Positions 17,719-25,870 of a stretch of 34,900 nt of DNA are shown piece after piece. Numbering within the stretch: the first letter of the stretch is position 1; the number at the start of each line of letters is the position of its first letter. This DNA is from Candidatus Omnitrophota bacterium. GTDB taxonomy: Bacteria > Omnitrophota > Gorgyraeia > JABMRN01 > RBG-13-46-9. Location of the stretch: NCBI GenBank assembly GCA_016782425.1, contig JADHYN010000011.1, forward strand, positions 1 to 34,900, given 5' to 3'. Position numbers and translations under genes: made by a program. A model generated the notes under the pieces. It was not told where the DNA came from. It searched no databases and saw only the letters and a list, made by a program, of their open reading frames with translations.

Positions 17719-18369
17719 ATGCGCCGAGCCCCTTTTATGGATTTCGAATTCGAAACGGAAAACGCAGTGCTTTATCCCAGGCCCGAAACTGAAATCCTGG
17801 TGGAAAAAGCCATCGATCTTCTTTCGGGGCACGTTGAATCCGGCCGGACGCCGGCAATACTAGACATCGGTACCGGATGCGGAAACATCGCAATAAGTTT
17901 GACAAAGTATATTCTTTCGGGTAAAATTGTCGCTTTAGATATTTCTGATGCGGCTCTTAGGGTTGCAGAGGGTAATGCCGCTACGCATGGAGTCCGGGAA
18001 AGGATAGTTTTTTTAAAAAGCAATCTGTTTGAAAACGTAAAAAAGAATTACGAAAACTATTTTGATTTAATTATTTCGAATCCACCATATGTTTCATTAG
18101 AAGACTTTTCCTCGCTTCCAGAGGAGGTAAAGAGCGACCCATATATTGCGCTGTATGGCGGTACTGACGGCACGGACTTTTATAGAAGGATTACGAAAGA
18201 ATCTCCGGCCTTTCTTAAAAGCGGCGGGATTCTGCTCATGGAAATTGGCTACAATCAGGCAGATGCAGTCAAAGCACTTCTGGAGAATTCAGGTAATTTT
18301 CGCGACATATGTGTCTATAAAGATTACGCAAATATTGACAGGATCATAAAAGCGAGAAAAAATGGATAG
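17719..18369 (+). CDS. prmC: release factor glutamine methyltransferase, short form
   Basis: PrmC/HemK methylates the Gln of the GGQ motif in release factors. The 216 residues hold the whole catalytic domain: LYPRPETEILVE at the start, the SAM motif ILDIGTGCGNIAI, and the substrate motif SNPPY. Family members are usually about 280 residues with an N-terminal helical bundle of 70-80 residues. That bundle is absent: the upstream frame has a stop at 17659 and no start codon between it and 17719. Cofactor and active-site residues look intact, so it may still work. It overlaps murA by 8 bp. Confidence 0.85.
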   Translation: MRRAPFMDFEFETENAVLYPRPETEILVEKAIDLLSGHVESGRTPAILDIGTGCGNIAISLTKYILSGKIVALDISDAALRVAEGNAATHGVRERIVFLKSNLFENVKKNYENYFDLIISNPPYVSLEDFSSLPEEVKSDPYIALYGGTDGTDFYRRITKESPAFLKSGGILLMEIGYNQADAVKALLENSGNFRDICVYKDYANIDRIIKARKNG

Positions 18370-19633
18370 ATTAGTGATAGAGGGCGGCAATACCCTTAAA
18401 GGCACGATTAATATAAGCGGCGCTAAAAATGCGGCTCTTCCGATAATGGCAGCGGCGCTCTTGACAGACGAGACCTGTGTTATAAATAATGTCCCTGCAC
18501 TACGTGATACTGATACGATGATTAGAATTTTACGCGCCATGGAAGCTAAGGTCGAAAGAAAAAAAGAACGCGTTTCTATAACCGGCGCCTGCGGAAAACT
18601 AAAAGCCCCCTATAACCTTGTGAGCACAATGAGGGCTTCTATTTGCGTCCTGGGGCCGCTTGTTGCAAAAAGAAAATTTGCGGAGGTTTCCTTTCCCGGT
18701 GGCTGCATTATCGGCCCGCGCCCGATAGACTTGCACTTAAAGGGATTGGAAAAGTTAGGGGCTGAGATAAAGATAAAATCCGGCTATATCATAGCAAAGG
18801 CTAAAAAACTTAAAGGAGCTAATATTTATCTGGGAGGCCATTTTGGTTCAAGCGTTCTTGCAACTGCCAACACAATGATGGCGGCCACACTTGCAGAGGG
18901 CACAACGGTTATCGAAAACGCGGCCTGCGAACCCGAAATAGTGGACTTGGCTAATTTTCTGATATCAATGGGCGCTAGGATAGAAGGCCACTCCACTCCT
19001 ACAGTAATGATAACGGGTGTAAAAAAACTTCACGCTACGAATTATAAGATAATATCCGATCGCGTTGAAACAGGGACATATGCGCTGGCGGGTGCAATTA
19101 CAGGAGGCGATCTTTTCCTAAAAGGAGCGAAGGGCGCGCATCTCCTTGCCGTAATAGATAAGTTACGTGAATGCGGAATTCATATTACCGAACATAAAGA
19201 CGGACTACGGGTAAAGAGAAAAGTCAGGAGCAAGATAAAGCCCGCATCCGTTACGACACTGCCATATCCGGGTTTTCCGACAGACATGCAAGCGCAGATA
19301 ATGGCGCTTCTTTGTTTGTCAGACGGTATAAGTATTATAACGGAAAAAATTTATCCCGAAAGATTTATACACGTGAGCGAACTCGGCCGCATGGGGGCGC
19401 AAATTATACTTGAAGGCCCGAACGCCATAATAAAGGGCGTAAAGAGCTTGAGCGGCGCCGATGTCATGGCCTCGGATCTAAGGGCATCGGCAGCCTTAGT
19501 CCTGGCAGGGCTTGTCGCAAAACAAAAGACCCGTGTTCACAGGATATATCACCTTGATCGCGGTTATGAGGAATTAGATAAAAAATTGAAAAACGTCGGA
19601 GCGCGTATTTGGAGAGAAAAGGAGGAAAGATAA
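18362..19633 (+). CDS. murA: UDP-N-acetylglucosamine 1-carboxyvinyltransferase
   Basis: First committed enzyme of peptidoglycan synthesis; it adds enolpyruvate from PEP to UDP-GlcNAc in the cytoplasm. The 423-residue product has the substrate lysine in SGAKNAALP and the catalytic cysteine C115 in GGCIIGPRP, so it is of the fosfomycin-sensitive Cys type. [13 protein letters not shown] and [13 protein letters not shown] near the C-terminus are typical. It overlaps prmC and its TAATG junction joins rpsP. murA next to prfA-prmC is a known arrangement. Confidence 0.96.
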   Translation: MDRLVIEGGNTLKGTINISGAKNAALPIMAAALLTDETCVINNVPALRDTDTMIRILRAMEAKVERKKERVSITGACGKLKAPYNLVSTMRASICVLGPLVAKRKFAEVSFPGGCIIGPRPIDLHLKGLEKLGAEIKIKSGYIIAKAKKLKGANIYLGGHFGSSVLATANTMMAATLAEGTTVIENAACEPEIVDLANFLISMGARIEGHSTPTVMITGVKKLHATNYKIISDRVETGTYALAGAITGGDLFLKGAKGAHLLAVIDKLRECGIHITEHKDGLRVKRKVRSKIKPASVTTLPYPGFPTDMQAQIMALLCLSDGISIITEKIYPERFIHVSELGRMGAQIILEGPNAIIKGVKSLSGADVMASDLRASAALVLAGLVAKQKTRVHRIYHLDRGYEELDKKLKNVGARIWREKEER

Positions 19634-19875
19634 TGGCAGTAGTGTTGAGATTAAAAAGGATGGGAACAAATAAAAAGCCTTTTTACAGGATCGTGGCTAC
19701 CGATAAAAGAAGCCCGAGGGACGGGCGCTTTATCGAAGAAATCGGCTACTACGACCCCAAAAAGAACCCCGCTGATATAAAAATTGACAGGGAACGGGCT
19801 CTTTATTGGCTGAAAAACGGCGCAAAGCCATCCGAAACAGTCCGAAGCCTTATTAAGAAGCAAGGTATAAAGTAA
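19633..19875 (+). CDS. rpsP: 30S ribosomal protein S16
   Basis: 80 residues, [21 protein letters not shown], then [13 protein letters not shown] and [10 protein letters not shown], the S16 signature. The start at 19633 overlaps the murA stop by one base (TAATG) and follows AAAAGGAGG; an in-frame ATG at 19609 would add eight residues inside murA and was rejected. In most bacteria rpsP is followed by a KH-domain gene and rimM before trmD; both are absent here. Confidence 0.96.
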   Translation: MAVVLRLKRMGTNKKPFYRIVATDKRSPRDGRFIEEIGYYDPKKNPADIKIDRERALYWLKNGAKPSETVRSLIKKQGIK

Positions 19876-19883
19876 GAAAATTA

Positions 19884-19908
19884 CAAATCCAAAACGTTTT
19901 GTTATTTG
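19884..19908. repeat. near-perfect 25-bp palindrome between rpsP and trmD
   Basis: CAAAACGTTTTG (19890-19901) is a perfect 12-bp palindrome, flanked by the outer pair CAAAT (19884-19888) and ATTTG (19904-19908). The repeated TTTGGAATTT after it gives an AT-rich hairpin. It occupies the gap where a KH gene and rimM are often found. It could be a processing site or a small dispersed repeat. Confidence 0.5.
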
Positions 19909-19934
19909 GAATTTGGAATTTCAGTTTATAGGCT

Positions 19935-20627
19935 ATGAAAATAGATATACTAACATTGTTCCCGGGCATGTTCAAAGGCGTGCTTGGAGAGTCAATGGTG
20001 AAAATTGCGCAAGAAAAGAGAAAAGTGCGTGTTCGCGTGCGCAACATACGAAACTGGGCTTACGATAACCACAGGACAGCCGACGACAAGCCCTATGGCG
20101 GGGGCTCAGGCATGCTTTTGAAAATTGAGCCGATACATAGAGCCCTTGCCAGCGTAAAAAGCACAGCCAAAGGTCGAAGAGTAGTCCTTTTAACGCCGCA
20201 GGGTAAGCGTTTTAATCAAAAAATGGCGAAGAAGTTGTCAAAAACAAAACACCTGATACTCATATGCGGTCACTACGAGGGATTTGATGAAAGAGTAAGG
20301 TCGCTTGTTACAGACGAGATATCAGTGGGAGATTACATATTAACAGGCGGGGAAATACCTGCTATGACGGTATTGGATGCGGTAATACGCTTGATACCGG
20401 GTGTCCTGGGTGATAGCGCATCTCTTAAGTCGGAATCGTTCGAAAACAATTTGCTAGAGTATCCTCAGTATACCAGGCCGCGGGAATTTGAAGGAATGAA
20501 AGTTCCCGACATATTATTAAGCGGAAATCATAAAGCAATTAACCAGTGGCGAAAAAAAGAATCTTTACAAAAGACAAAGAAAGTAAGAAATGATTTATTA
20601 AAAAAAGAAAAGAGGAGCAAAAAATGA
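19935..20627 (+). CDS. trmD: tRNA (guanine37-N1)-methyltransferase
   Basis: SPOUT-class enzyme that makes m1G37 and prevents frameshifting. The 230-residue product has the full signature set: IDILTLFPGMF, NWAYDNHRTADDKPYGGGSGM, the knot region ICGHYEGFDERV, DEISVGDYILTGGE and YTRPREFEG. Length is normal. It overlaps rplS by 4 bp (ATGA). Confidence 0.96.
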   Translation: MKIDILTLFPGMFKGVLGESMVKIAQEKRKVRVRVRNIRNWAYDNHRTADDKPYGGGSGMLLKIEPIHRALASVKSTAKGRRVVLLTPQGKRFNQKMAKKLSKTKHLILICGHYEGFDERVRSLVTDEISVGDYILTGGEIPAMTVLDAVIRLIPGVLGDSASLKSESFENNLLEYPQYTRPREFEGMKVPDILLSGNHKAINQWRKKESLQKTKKVRNDLLKKEKRSKK

Positions 20628-20992
20628 ACAAGTTAAAAGATTTCGAAGAAAAATATTTAAAAAAGGATATACCGAAATTCGATATAGGCGATACTGTCCA
20701 TGTGCACGTCAAAATAAAAGAAGAGGAAAAAACAAGAATCCAGGTTTTTGACGGCATAGTCATAAGGAAGAAAGGCTCGGGAGTCCGCGCCACATTTACG
20801 GTGCGAAGAATTTCCTACGGCGAAGGCGTTGAGAGGATATTTTTAATCCATTCGCCGTTTATCGATAAGGTCGTGGTAAAAAAGAAGGGTTCCGTAAGAA
20901 GGGCAAAGCTTTATTACCTCAGAGACAAGAAAGGTAAAAAGTCTAAAGTTGCGCAAAAAGTTGAAACTCAAACACGAGCGGAAGGCGCATAG
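20624..20992 (+). CDS. rplS: 50S ribosomal protein L19
   Basis: 122 residues. FDIGDTVHVHVKIKEEEKTRIQ, FDGIVIRKKGSGVRATFTVRR, GVERIFLIHSP and RRAKLYYLRDKKGK match L19 throughout. It has an ATGA overlap with trmD and is followed by an overlapping rnhB, the usual rpsP-trmD-rplS-rnhB order. Confidence 0.96.
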   Translation: MNKLKDFEEKYLKKDIPKFDIGDTVHVHVKIKEEEKTRIQVFDGIVIRKKGSGVRATFTVRRISYGEGVERIFLIHSPFIDKVVVKKKGSVRRAKLYYLRDKKGKKSKVAQKVETQTRAEGA

Positions 20993-21563
20993 AGAAGGTT
21001 ACAGGCGCGTTGCGGGTATTGATGAGGCAGGCCGCGGCCCTCTGGCCGGGCCGGTGGTGGCCTCTGCTGTAATACTGAAAGAGACGCGTTTTAAACAAAG
21101 AATAGACGATTCCAAAAAACTCACCCCCCTCGCCCGAAATCTTGCCTACGAAGAAATTAAGAGGAAAGTCTGGTTCGGAATCGGAATAGTCAGCGAAAAA
21201 GTTATAGACAAAATAAACATATATAACGCAACTGCAAGGGCCATGGAGATTGCGGTAAGGAATCTGGGCGTAAAACCCGATTATCTCCTTATTGACGGAA
21301 GAATCCGGCTTAAAGTTTTGTGTAAAAAAGCGCACATCATAGGCGGCGACTCCAAAAGCCTCTCAATTGCCTGCGCCTCGATAATCGCAAAGGTTACCCG
21401 TGACAGTATCATGTGTAAATATCATAAAAGATATCCCGCCTACGGTTTTTTGCGCCACAAGGGCTATGGCACAAGAGAACATCTCCGAAAGCTAATAAAA
21501 CACGGCCCTTCGCCAATACACCGTTTTACGTTCAAACCGGTCAAAGACCAATCGAATAAATAA
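20949..21563 (+). CDS. rnhB: ribonuclease HII
   Basis: Cleaves RNA in RNA-DNA hybrids and at single ribonucleotides. The 204-residue product has the metal-binding acids in GIDEAGRGPLAGPV, LIDGR and the later KVTRD, plus DSKKLT. The start is uncertain: TTG at 20949 overlaps rplS by 44 bp, a second TTG is at 20961, and no ATG precedes the catalytic motif. Translational coupling to rplS is likely. It is the last gene before the fhs promoter; the T-run after it lacks a real stem. Confidence 0.92.
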   Translation: MRKKLKLKHERKAHREGYRRVAGIDEAGRGPLAGPVVASAVILKETRFKQRIDDSKKLTPLARNLAYEEIKRKVWFGIGIVSEKVIDKINIYNATARAMEIAVRNLGVKPDYLLIDGRIRLKVLCKKAHIIGGDSKSLSIACASIIAKVTRDSIMCKYHKRYPAYGFLRHKGYGTREHLRKLIKHGPSPIHRFTFKPVKDQSNK

Positions 21564-21590
21564 AGGACCTTTTTTTGTCAAATTCGGGTG

Positions 21591-21619
21591 TTGACAAAGG
21601 TGTGCACATCGGATATAAT
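21591..21619 (+). promoter_or_regulatory. strong sigma70-type promoter for fhs
   Basis: Perfect TTGACA (21591-21596) and perfect TATAAT (21614-21619) with a 17-bp spacer, the best promoter match in the window. The leader to the fhs ATG is about 45 nt and has GTGAGG close to the start codon. No riboswitch fold was recognised in that leader. Confidence 0.75.
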
Positions 21620-21669
21620 CAGATCATAATAATTTTAATAGGTGTTAATACATTAAAAAGTGAGGTTAG

Positions 21670-23385
21670 ATGAAGAAGAGTCAAAGTAAGAAACCGGTCG
21701 GTGCCAAAAGAAAAGAAAAAATAAACCTTAAACCTATTACAGACGTCGCCAGGTATCTCGGAATCAAAAAGCAATACCTGGAGCACTACGGCCCCTACAA
21801 GGCCAAGCTTTCCTTGGACCTACTCAAATCCCTGCGTCGAAAAAAACGCGGCAAATACATCCTCGTTAGCTCTATCACGCCTACGCCTCTGGGCGAAGGA
21901 AAGACTGTAACAGCCATAGGTCTTTCCATGGCATTTAATAAGCTTAAGAAGAAATCTGCTGTATGCCTAATGCAGCCGTCACTGGGGGGAGTATTCGGAA
22001 TAAAAGGAACTGCCTCAGGCGGAGGCGCTGCGCAGGTTCTTCCGAGTGAAGATGTGAACCTTCATCTCACCGGCGACACGCACGCTGTTGAGTCCGCCCA
22101 CAATCTATGTGCAGCATACCTTGAAAATTCTACTTTTAAAGGTAATCCCCTGGACATAGATACCGCCTCAATCATATGGCGAAGGGCCCTTGACACAAAC
22201 GATCGCTCCTTACGCAACGTAAACATAGGGCTTGGCAGCAAAACAGACGGTACCACAAGGAAAGTAGGCTTCGAAATAATCGACGCAAGTGAAATAATGG
22301 CGATTCTGGCGCTCTCAGACGACGCTAAAGACATGAGGGAGAGGCTTGGTAAGGTCATCCTGGGTTTTAATAAAAAAGGGAAGCCCGTTACGGCAGAAGA
22401 CATAAAAGTTGCGGGTGCCATGGCAGCACTTTTAAAAGACGCAATAAAACCGAATCTTCTGCAGACAAGAGAAGGCACGCCTTGCTTTATGCATACCGGC
22501 ACGCCCGGAGATACCTCACTTGGTGTGGCTTCGGTAGTAGCAGATAAGATTGCGCTCGCACTTTGCGAATACGTAATCACGGAATCGGCTTTCGGCGCCG
22601 ATATGGGGGCAGAGAAGTTTTTTGACATAAAATGCCGGGCCGGCGGACTTACGCCGGATGTTGCTGTTTTAGTATGTTCGGTGCGAGGCCTTAAAATGCA
22701 TAGCGGCGACGTTGATGTGGTTCTTGGGCGACCGCTTCCGAGAGATATTTTTCACGAGAGCGTATCAGCGGTAGAAAGAGGCCTTTCAAATCTTGAAAAA
22801 CAGATTGAAAATCTTACGACCTTTGGGGTGCCTGTCGTTGTTTGCGTAAACCGCATGAAAGACGACACGGATAAAGAGATCACTGCCATAACGAGAAGGG
22901 TTGCAACATTTGGGGCAGCCGGCGTTGCAGTAAGCGATGCGTGGGCGCGCGGCAGTGAAGGAGCCGCGGAGTTGGCCTCGGCTGTTATCAGCGCCTGTAA
23001 AATAAAACACAGCTTCAGGTTTCTTTATCCGACCGATATGCCGATAAAAGATAAAATCAAAAGGATTGCAAAAACTCTTTATGGCGCAAGGGAAATGAAA
23101 TTTTCTGATGATGCGAATAAAAAAATTCTCGATCTTAAAAAACTAAAGCTTGATAATCTCCCTATATGCATGGTAAAAACACATCTGTCTCTCTCGAATA
23201 GCCCGAAAAGAAAAGGGCGACCGCACGGCTTCAAGCTTCCGGTAGAAGATATTCGCATATTTAACGGTGCCGGTTTTATAGCCGCATCTTGTGGTAGCGT
23301 AAAACGGATACCGGGCCTGCCGAAAGTTCCTCGCGGCACAAAAATCGACATTACCGAAGAAGGAAAAATTACGGGTTTATTTTAA
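21670..23385 (+). CDS. fhs: formate-tetrahydrofolate ligase, divergent
   Basis: Makes 10-formyl-THF from formate, ATP and THF, feeding purine synthesis or the methyl branch of the Wood-Ljungdahl pathway. The 571 residues align over the whole family: P-loop TPTPLGEGKT, GIKG, NLHLTGDTHAV, WRRALDTNDR, LLKDAIKPNL, AFGADMGAEKFFDIKCR, and the terminal ITGLF. Two highly conserved stretches differ: the family REPSLGP reads MQPSLGG, and the usual GGPFANIAHG reads TGTPGDTSLG. The N-terminus is unusually lysine-rich. The enzyme is recognisable but divergent, so activity or substrate may be altered. Confidence 0.9.
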   Translation: MKKSQSKKPVGAKRKEKINLKPITDVARYLGIKKQYLEHYGPYKAKLSLDLLKSLRRKKRGKYILVSSITPTPLGEGKTVTAIGLSMAFNKLKKKSAVCLMQPSLGGVFGIKGTASGGGAAQVLPSEDVNLHLTGDTHAVESAHNLCAAYLENSTFKGNPLDIDTASIIWRRALDTNDRSLRNVNIGLGSKTDGTTRKVGFEIIDASEIMAILALSDDAKDMRERLGKVILGFNKKGKPVTAEDIKVAGAMAALLKDAIKPNLLQTREGTPCFMHTGTPGDTSLGVASVVADKIALALCEYVITESAFGADMGAEKFFDIKCRAGGLTPDVAVLVCSVRGLKMHSGDVDVVLGRPLPRDIFHESVSAVERGLSNLEKQIENLTTFGVPVVVCVNRMKDDTDKEITAITRRVATFGAAGVAVSDAWARGSEGAAELASAVISACKIKHSFRFLYPTDMPIKDKIKRIAKTLYGAREMKFSDDANKKILDLKKLKLDNLPICMVKTHLSLSNSPKRKGRPHGFKLPVEDIRIFNGAGFIAASCGSVKRIPGLPKVPRGTKIDITEEGKITGLF

Positions 23386-23409
23386 TCTGGTTTTTTTTCG
23401 GGTTCAAGG

Positions 23410-24324
23410 ATGTTTAAAACCAAAATAGTCCCCGCCGCCATTATTTTAATGCTTACACTTCTCCCGGCGTGTTCGAAAATGCCGGTCGGCGCAAAAAACA
23501 CCATTCTCATGGATACCTTTGTAAGCGTCGAAATCAAAGACTCCCTAGATAAAAATTTAAAAAATCAAATTCTCAATCAAGCCATAAGCCGCATGAGAAG
23601 CTTAACGAAGAGATTCAATTACTTCGGAGATGAAAGCGAACTTGCGCGGATAAACAGTTTAAAAGCAGGCGAGGAGCTTTTGCTTTCAGAGGAGATGTTC
23701 GCAGTGCTTAAAACATCGGAGGATATCTTTACTAAGAGCGGGGGCGCGTTTGACGTTGCGATGGGAAATGGCGGTTGGAAGCTGGATGAAAAAAAACATG
23801 CAATTGTAATTGAAAAAAACGGCGTTAAAATAAATTTAGGCGGTGTAGCAAAAGGCTTTATCGTAGATGAAGGGATCAAGGTACTAAAAGATGCCCTCGT
23901 TCGCAATGCAATCATAAATGCCGGCGGTGACATGTATTGCATGGGTGCGGGATCCGATAAGCGCGGATGGCGCGTAGGAATCCGGGATCCGAAAAATAAA
24001 CAAAAAATTATAGCCTCATTTAACGCTCGCGACAAAGGCGTGGCTACATCCGGCGGGTATGAAAGATTCACGAAATCCGAAAACGAAAAGTATTCCCATA
24101 TAATCGACCCTAAAACAGGCGAGCCCATAAAGGTTACAACAAGAAGCGTCACTGTCCTCGCCGACGATTGCGCAACAGCCGACGCCCTCGCAACCGCACT
24201 CTACGTCCTCGGCCCCGAAAAAGGCCTAGCCCTTATCGAAACACTCGAGAACACCGAGTGCGTCATCATCGACGCCAACAGCAAATTCTACGTCTCCTCC
24301 GGTCTTAAAAACCTCATTAGATAA
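23410..24324 (+). CDS. apbE: FAD:protein FMN transferase, lipoprotein
   Basis: ApbE attaches FMN covalently to a threonine of periplasmic or membrane flavoproteins such as Rnf and Nqr subunits. The 304 residues start with a lipoprotein signal (LLPAC, Cys about 21). GGVAKGFIVDEGI, NAGGDMYCMG, WRVGIRDP, VATSGGYERF, HIIDPKTGEPI and CATADALATALYVLG match the ApbE core and its metal site. Its target flavoprotein is not encoded in this window. TCAAGG precedes the ATG. It ends 2 bp before a dispersed repeat copy. Confidence 0.93.
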   Translation: MFKTKIVPAAIILMLTLLPACSKMPVGAKNTILMDTFVSVEIKDSLDKNLKNQILNQAISRMRSLTKRFNYFGDESELARINSLKAGEELLLSEEMFAVLKTSEDIFTKSGGAFDVAMGNGGWKLDEKKHAIVIEKNGVKINLGGVAKGFIVDEGIKVLKDALVRNAIINAGGDMYCMGAGSDKRGWRVGIRDPKNKQKIIASFNARDKGVATSGGYERFTKSENEKYSHIIDPKTGEPIKVTTRSVTVLADDCATADALATALYVLGPEKGLALIETLENTECVIIDANSKFYVSSGLKNLIR

Positions 24325-24326
24325 AT

Positions 24327-24359
24327 GGAATGAGAGGGTATTGGTGAGTGCGGCTTGGC
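24327..24359 (-). repeat. dispersed intergenic repeat, copy B
   Basis: Read on the minus strand it is GCCAAGCCGCAC followed by CCAATACCCTCTCATTCC, the best match to the shared consensus. It points away from the transposase, in inverted orientation to copy C on the other side, so the two form the outer ends of a 1.57-kb inverted-repeat unit. Confidence 0.7.
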
Positions 24360-24414
24360 ACTTTCGACGGAGCTCTTTCTTCTTCAAAAAATTATTATGT
24401 AAAGTGTCAAGCTT

Positions 24415-24644
24415 CTTACAGCATAATTAAAACTATCCCGGATCAGCCAATAGTCTGCAGATTGGAACCGAACTAATTATTATTCGTGGCATTCCCTGCG
24501 GGGATCCACTCTTTGGTTTTTCGTTTTAGCACTCTTGAGTCTCTTTTTGTAGGCGAGCTTATAGGCTCTATTTTTGATCGAGGCGTCTCAAAAGTGAAGC
24601 GTTCCAAGCTTTCAATCTGCACAATTATTTTAAGATCCTTGCGA
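24415..24644 (-). ncRNA. candidate guide (seek/bridge) RNA region of the IS element
   Basis: Non-coding region directly after the transposase stop. On the minus strand it can form a hairpin ATCCCC-GCA-GGGAAT (24490-24504) and a second stem CCAAT/ATTGG enclosing a variable loop. The part nearest the end is conserved at 1-90 of the window, with six changes in about 87 positions outside a 13-nt island (24444-24456) but seven changes inside it. IS110/IS1111 elements are known to encode such RNAs with variable guide loops; assignment here is inference from position and variation pattern. Confidence 0.4.
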
Positions 24645-25712
24645 TTACTGCAAAACATACATCCGTTGGTCTGTTAAAATACGGAAGATTATCTGCGTCA
24701 TTTTTCGAGCCACTGCCACAATAGCCTTTTTGGCGGCAGCTTTAGGGTGGTTACGTCCTTTTATCCTAAAGTAAAACTGTCTTAATCGGGCGTCTCTTCT
24801 TATGGCAGACCATGCCGCTTCTACAAGAAGGGAGCGTAATACCCTATTCCCCATATGCGTAATTGAGCCCTTATTCTCGGTATCTCCCGTTGACTTCTCC
24901 CAGGGTATCATGCCTGTAAATGCTGCTAATTGTCTTATGCTATACAGCTTAAGGGGATCTCCGATCTTCGCAAGTATTGTAACGGCGATAATAAACCCTA
25001 TTCCCGGAATAGAGCTTAAGAATGTTTTATATCTATCAATTTCCGGATGAACTTTGCAAAAATCACGTAGTTTTTTACACACTGCCAGCAGTTGCATCCT
25101 GGAGTACTCAAGATCCATAAGAAGCATGTCGAGCCGATACCTTACAGCATCGGTAGTTTTAATTTCTTTAAGGTTAGACACATATTCCCCGGACCAGGAA
25201 ACATCTTCGTCTTTTAGCGATCCGTATAGGGACTCTTGAAGTAACAATGCCTTTATGCGTTGTTTGGCTTTCACTCTCATAGTAACATACTTTTCCCTTA
25301 TACGGACCAAGTGCCGTAATTCTCGATACTTCCCGATCGGCACTAAGACCGATTTCAATTTACCATATTGTAGATATTCAGCGATTTTCTTAGCGTCAAT
25401 TTTGTTGGTCTTAGCCGTTTCGTTCTTGGCTTTCGGAATCGAAAGTGGCGAGACAACCAGACATGGCACTCCGCATTCTGTAAGATAATCATAAAGTCCG
25501 AATCCGGTTGGTCCTGCCTCATAAGCGCAAATAACCCTTTTACCTTTGTGGCGTTTATTGATATAATCTAAGAGTATTTCGGGATTAGCCGGCATCCGTA
25601 CAGGACGACTCATGCTGTCGTTGTCCCGAACAGCTAATACATAGCTCTTTTTATCAACATCGAGCCCGATAAATACATCAAAGTCTTTTGGCATATAGCC
25701 TCTTAGTGTCAT
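24645..25712 (-). CDS. IS110-family transposase
   Basis: 355 residues. The N-terminal DEDD (RuvC-like) domain has FIGLDVDKKSYVLAV (D18), ICAYEAGPTG (E65) and KTNKIDAKKIA (D106); the position usually occupied by the third acid is N103, which may be family variation or damage. A helical middle is followed by the Transposase_20 domain with SSIPGIGFIIAVTILAKIGD, AAFTGMIP and GSITHMGNRVLR, whose Ser283 fits the catalytic serine. The start is the ATG at 25712, 4 bp after AAGGAGGG; an upstream in-frame ATG (25754) is less likely. A -10-like TATACT lies at 25763-25768 (minus). The reading frame is intact. Confidence 0.93.
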   Translation of the reverse strand: MTLRGYMPKDFDVFIGLDVDKKSYVLAVRDNDSMSRPVRMPANPEILLDYINKRHKGKRVICAYEAGPTGFGLYDYLTECGVPCLVVSPLSIPKAKNETAKTNKIDAKKIAEYLQYGKLKSVLVPIGKYRELRHLVRIREKYVTMRVKAKQRIKALLLQESLYGSLKDEDVSWSGEYVSNLKEIKTTDAVRYRLDMLLMDLEYSRMQLLAVCKKLRDFCKVHPEIDRYKTFLSSIPGIGFIIAVTILAKIGDPLKLYSIRQLAAFTGMIPWEKSTGDTENKGSITHMGNRVLRSLLVEAAWSAIRRDARLRQFYFRIKGRNHPKAAAKKAIVAVARKMTQIIFRILTDQRMYVLQ

Positions 25713-25870
25713 GCTTCCCTCCTTCGGGTTAAAAAAACGGTTTTGATACGACAAACAAACATAGTATACTACCGTTTGGGGAAGCTTGACACTTTAACAT
25801 ACCATTTGTAGTAAGCTATATGTATAATTTATTACGGAAAGAAAGGATCTCCTACAAGACCGCACAAAAA

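Larger units (their letters stand above)
24325..24644. other. gene-free stretch between apbE and the transposase
   Basis: It holds repeat copy B (24327-24359, minus), the region matching the start of the window (24360-24503), the IS inverted repeat (24400-24414) and the rest of the non-coding region downstream of the transposase. Two short open frames here (24473-24658 and 24486-24677) overlap each other on opposite strands and have no recognisable product. Confidence 0.7.
24400..25796 (-). mobile_element. IS110-family (IS1111-like) insertion sequence
   Basis: A DEDD-type transposase gene is bracketed by a perfect 15-bp inverted repeat, TAAAGTGTCAAGCTT at 24400-24414 and AAGCTTGACACTTTA at 25782-25796. 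The non-coding part is short upstream of the gene (about 84 bp) and long downstream (about 245 bp). Subterminal inverted repeats and a long downstream non-coding end are known features of the IS1111 group. The exact ends are uncertain: weaker similarity continues outward on both sides to the repeat copies at 24327 and 25899, so either the element is larger or it sits inside a palindromic host repeat. Confidence 0.75.

Noticed and set aside
21561-21576. Terminator after rnhB
   Set aside because: There is an 8-T run, but AAAGG-A-CCTTT cannot form a stable stem with a one-base loop.
24473-24677. Two short opposite-strand ORFs beside the transposase
   Set aside because: Both fall in the conserved non-coding IS end; there is no homology I recognise, and the conserved segment is better explained as IS end or RNA.
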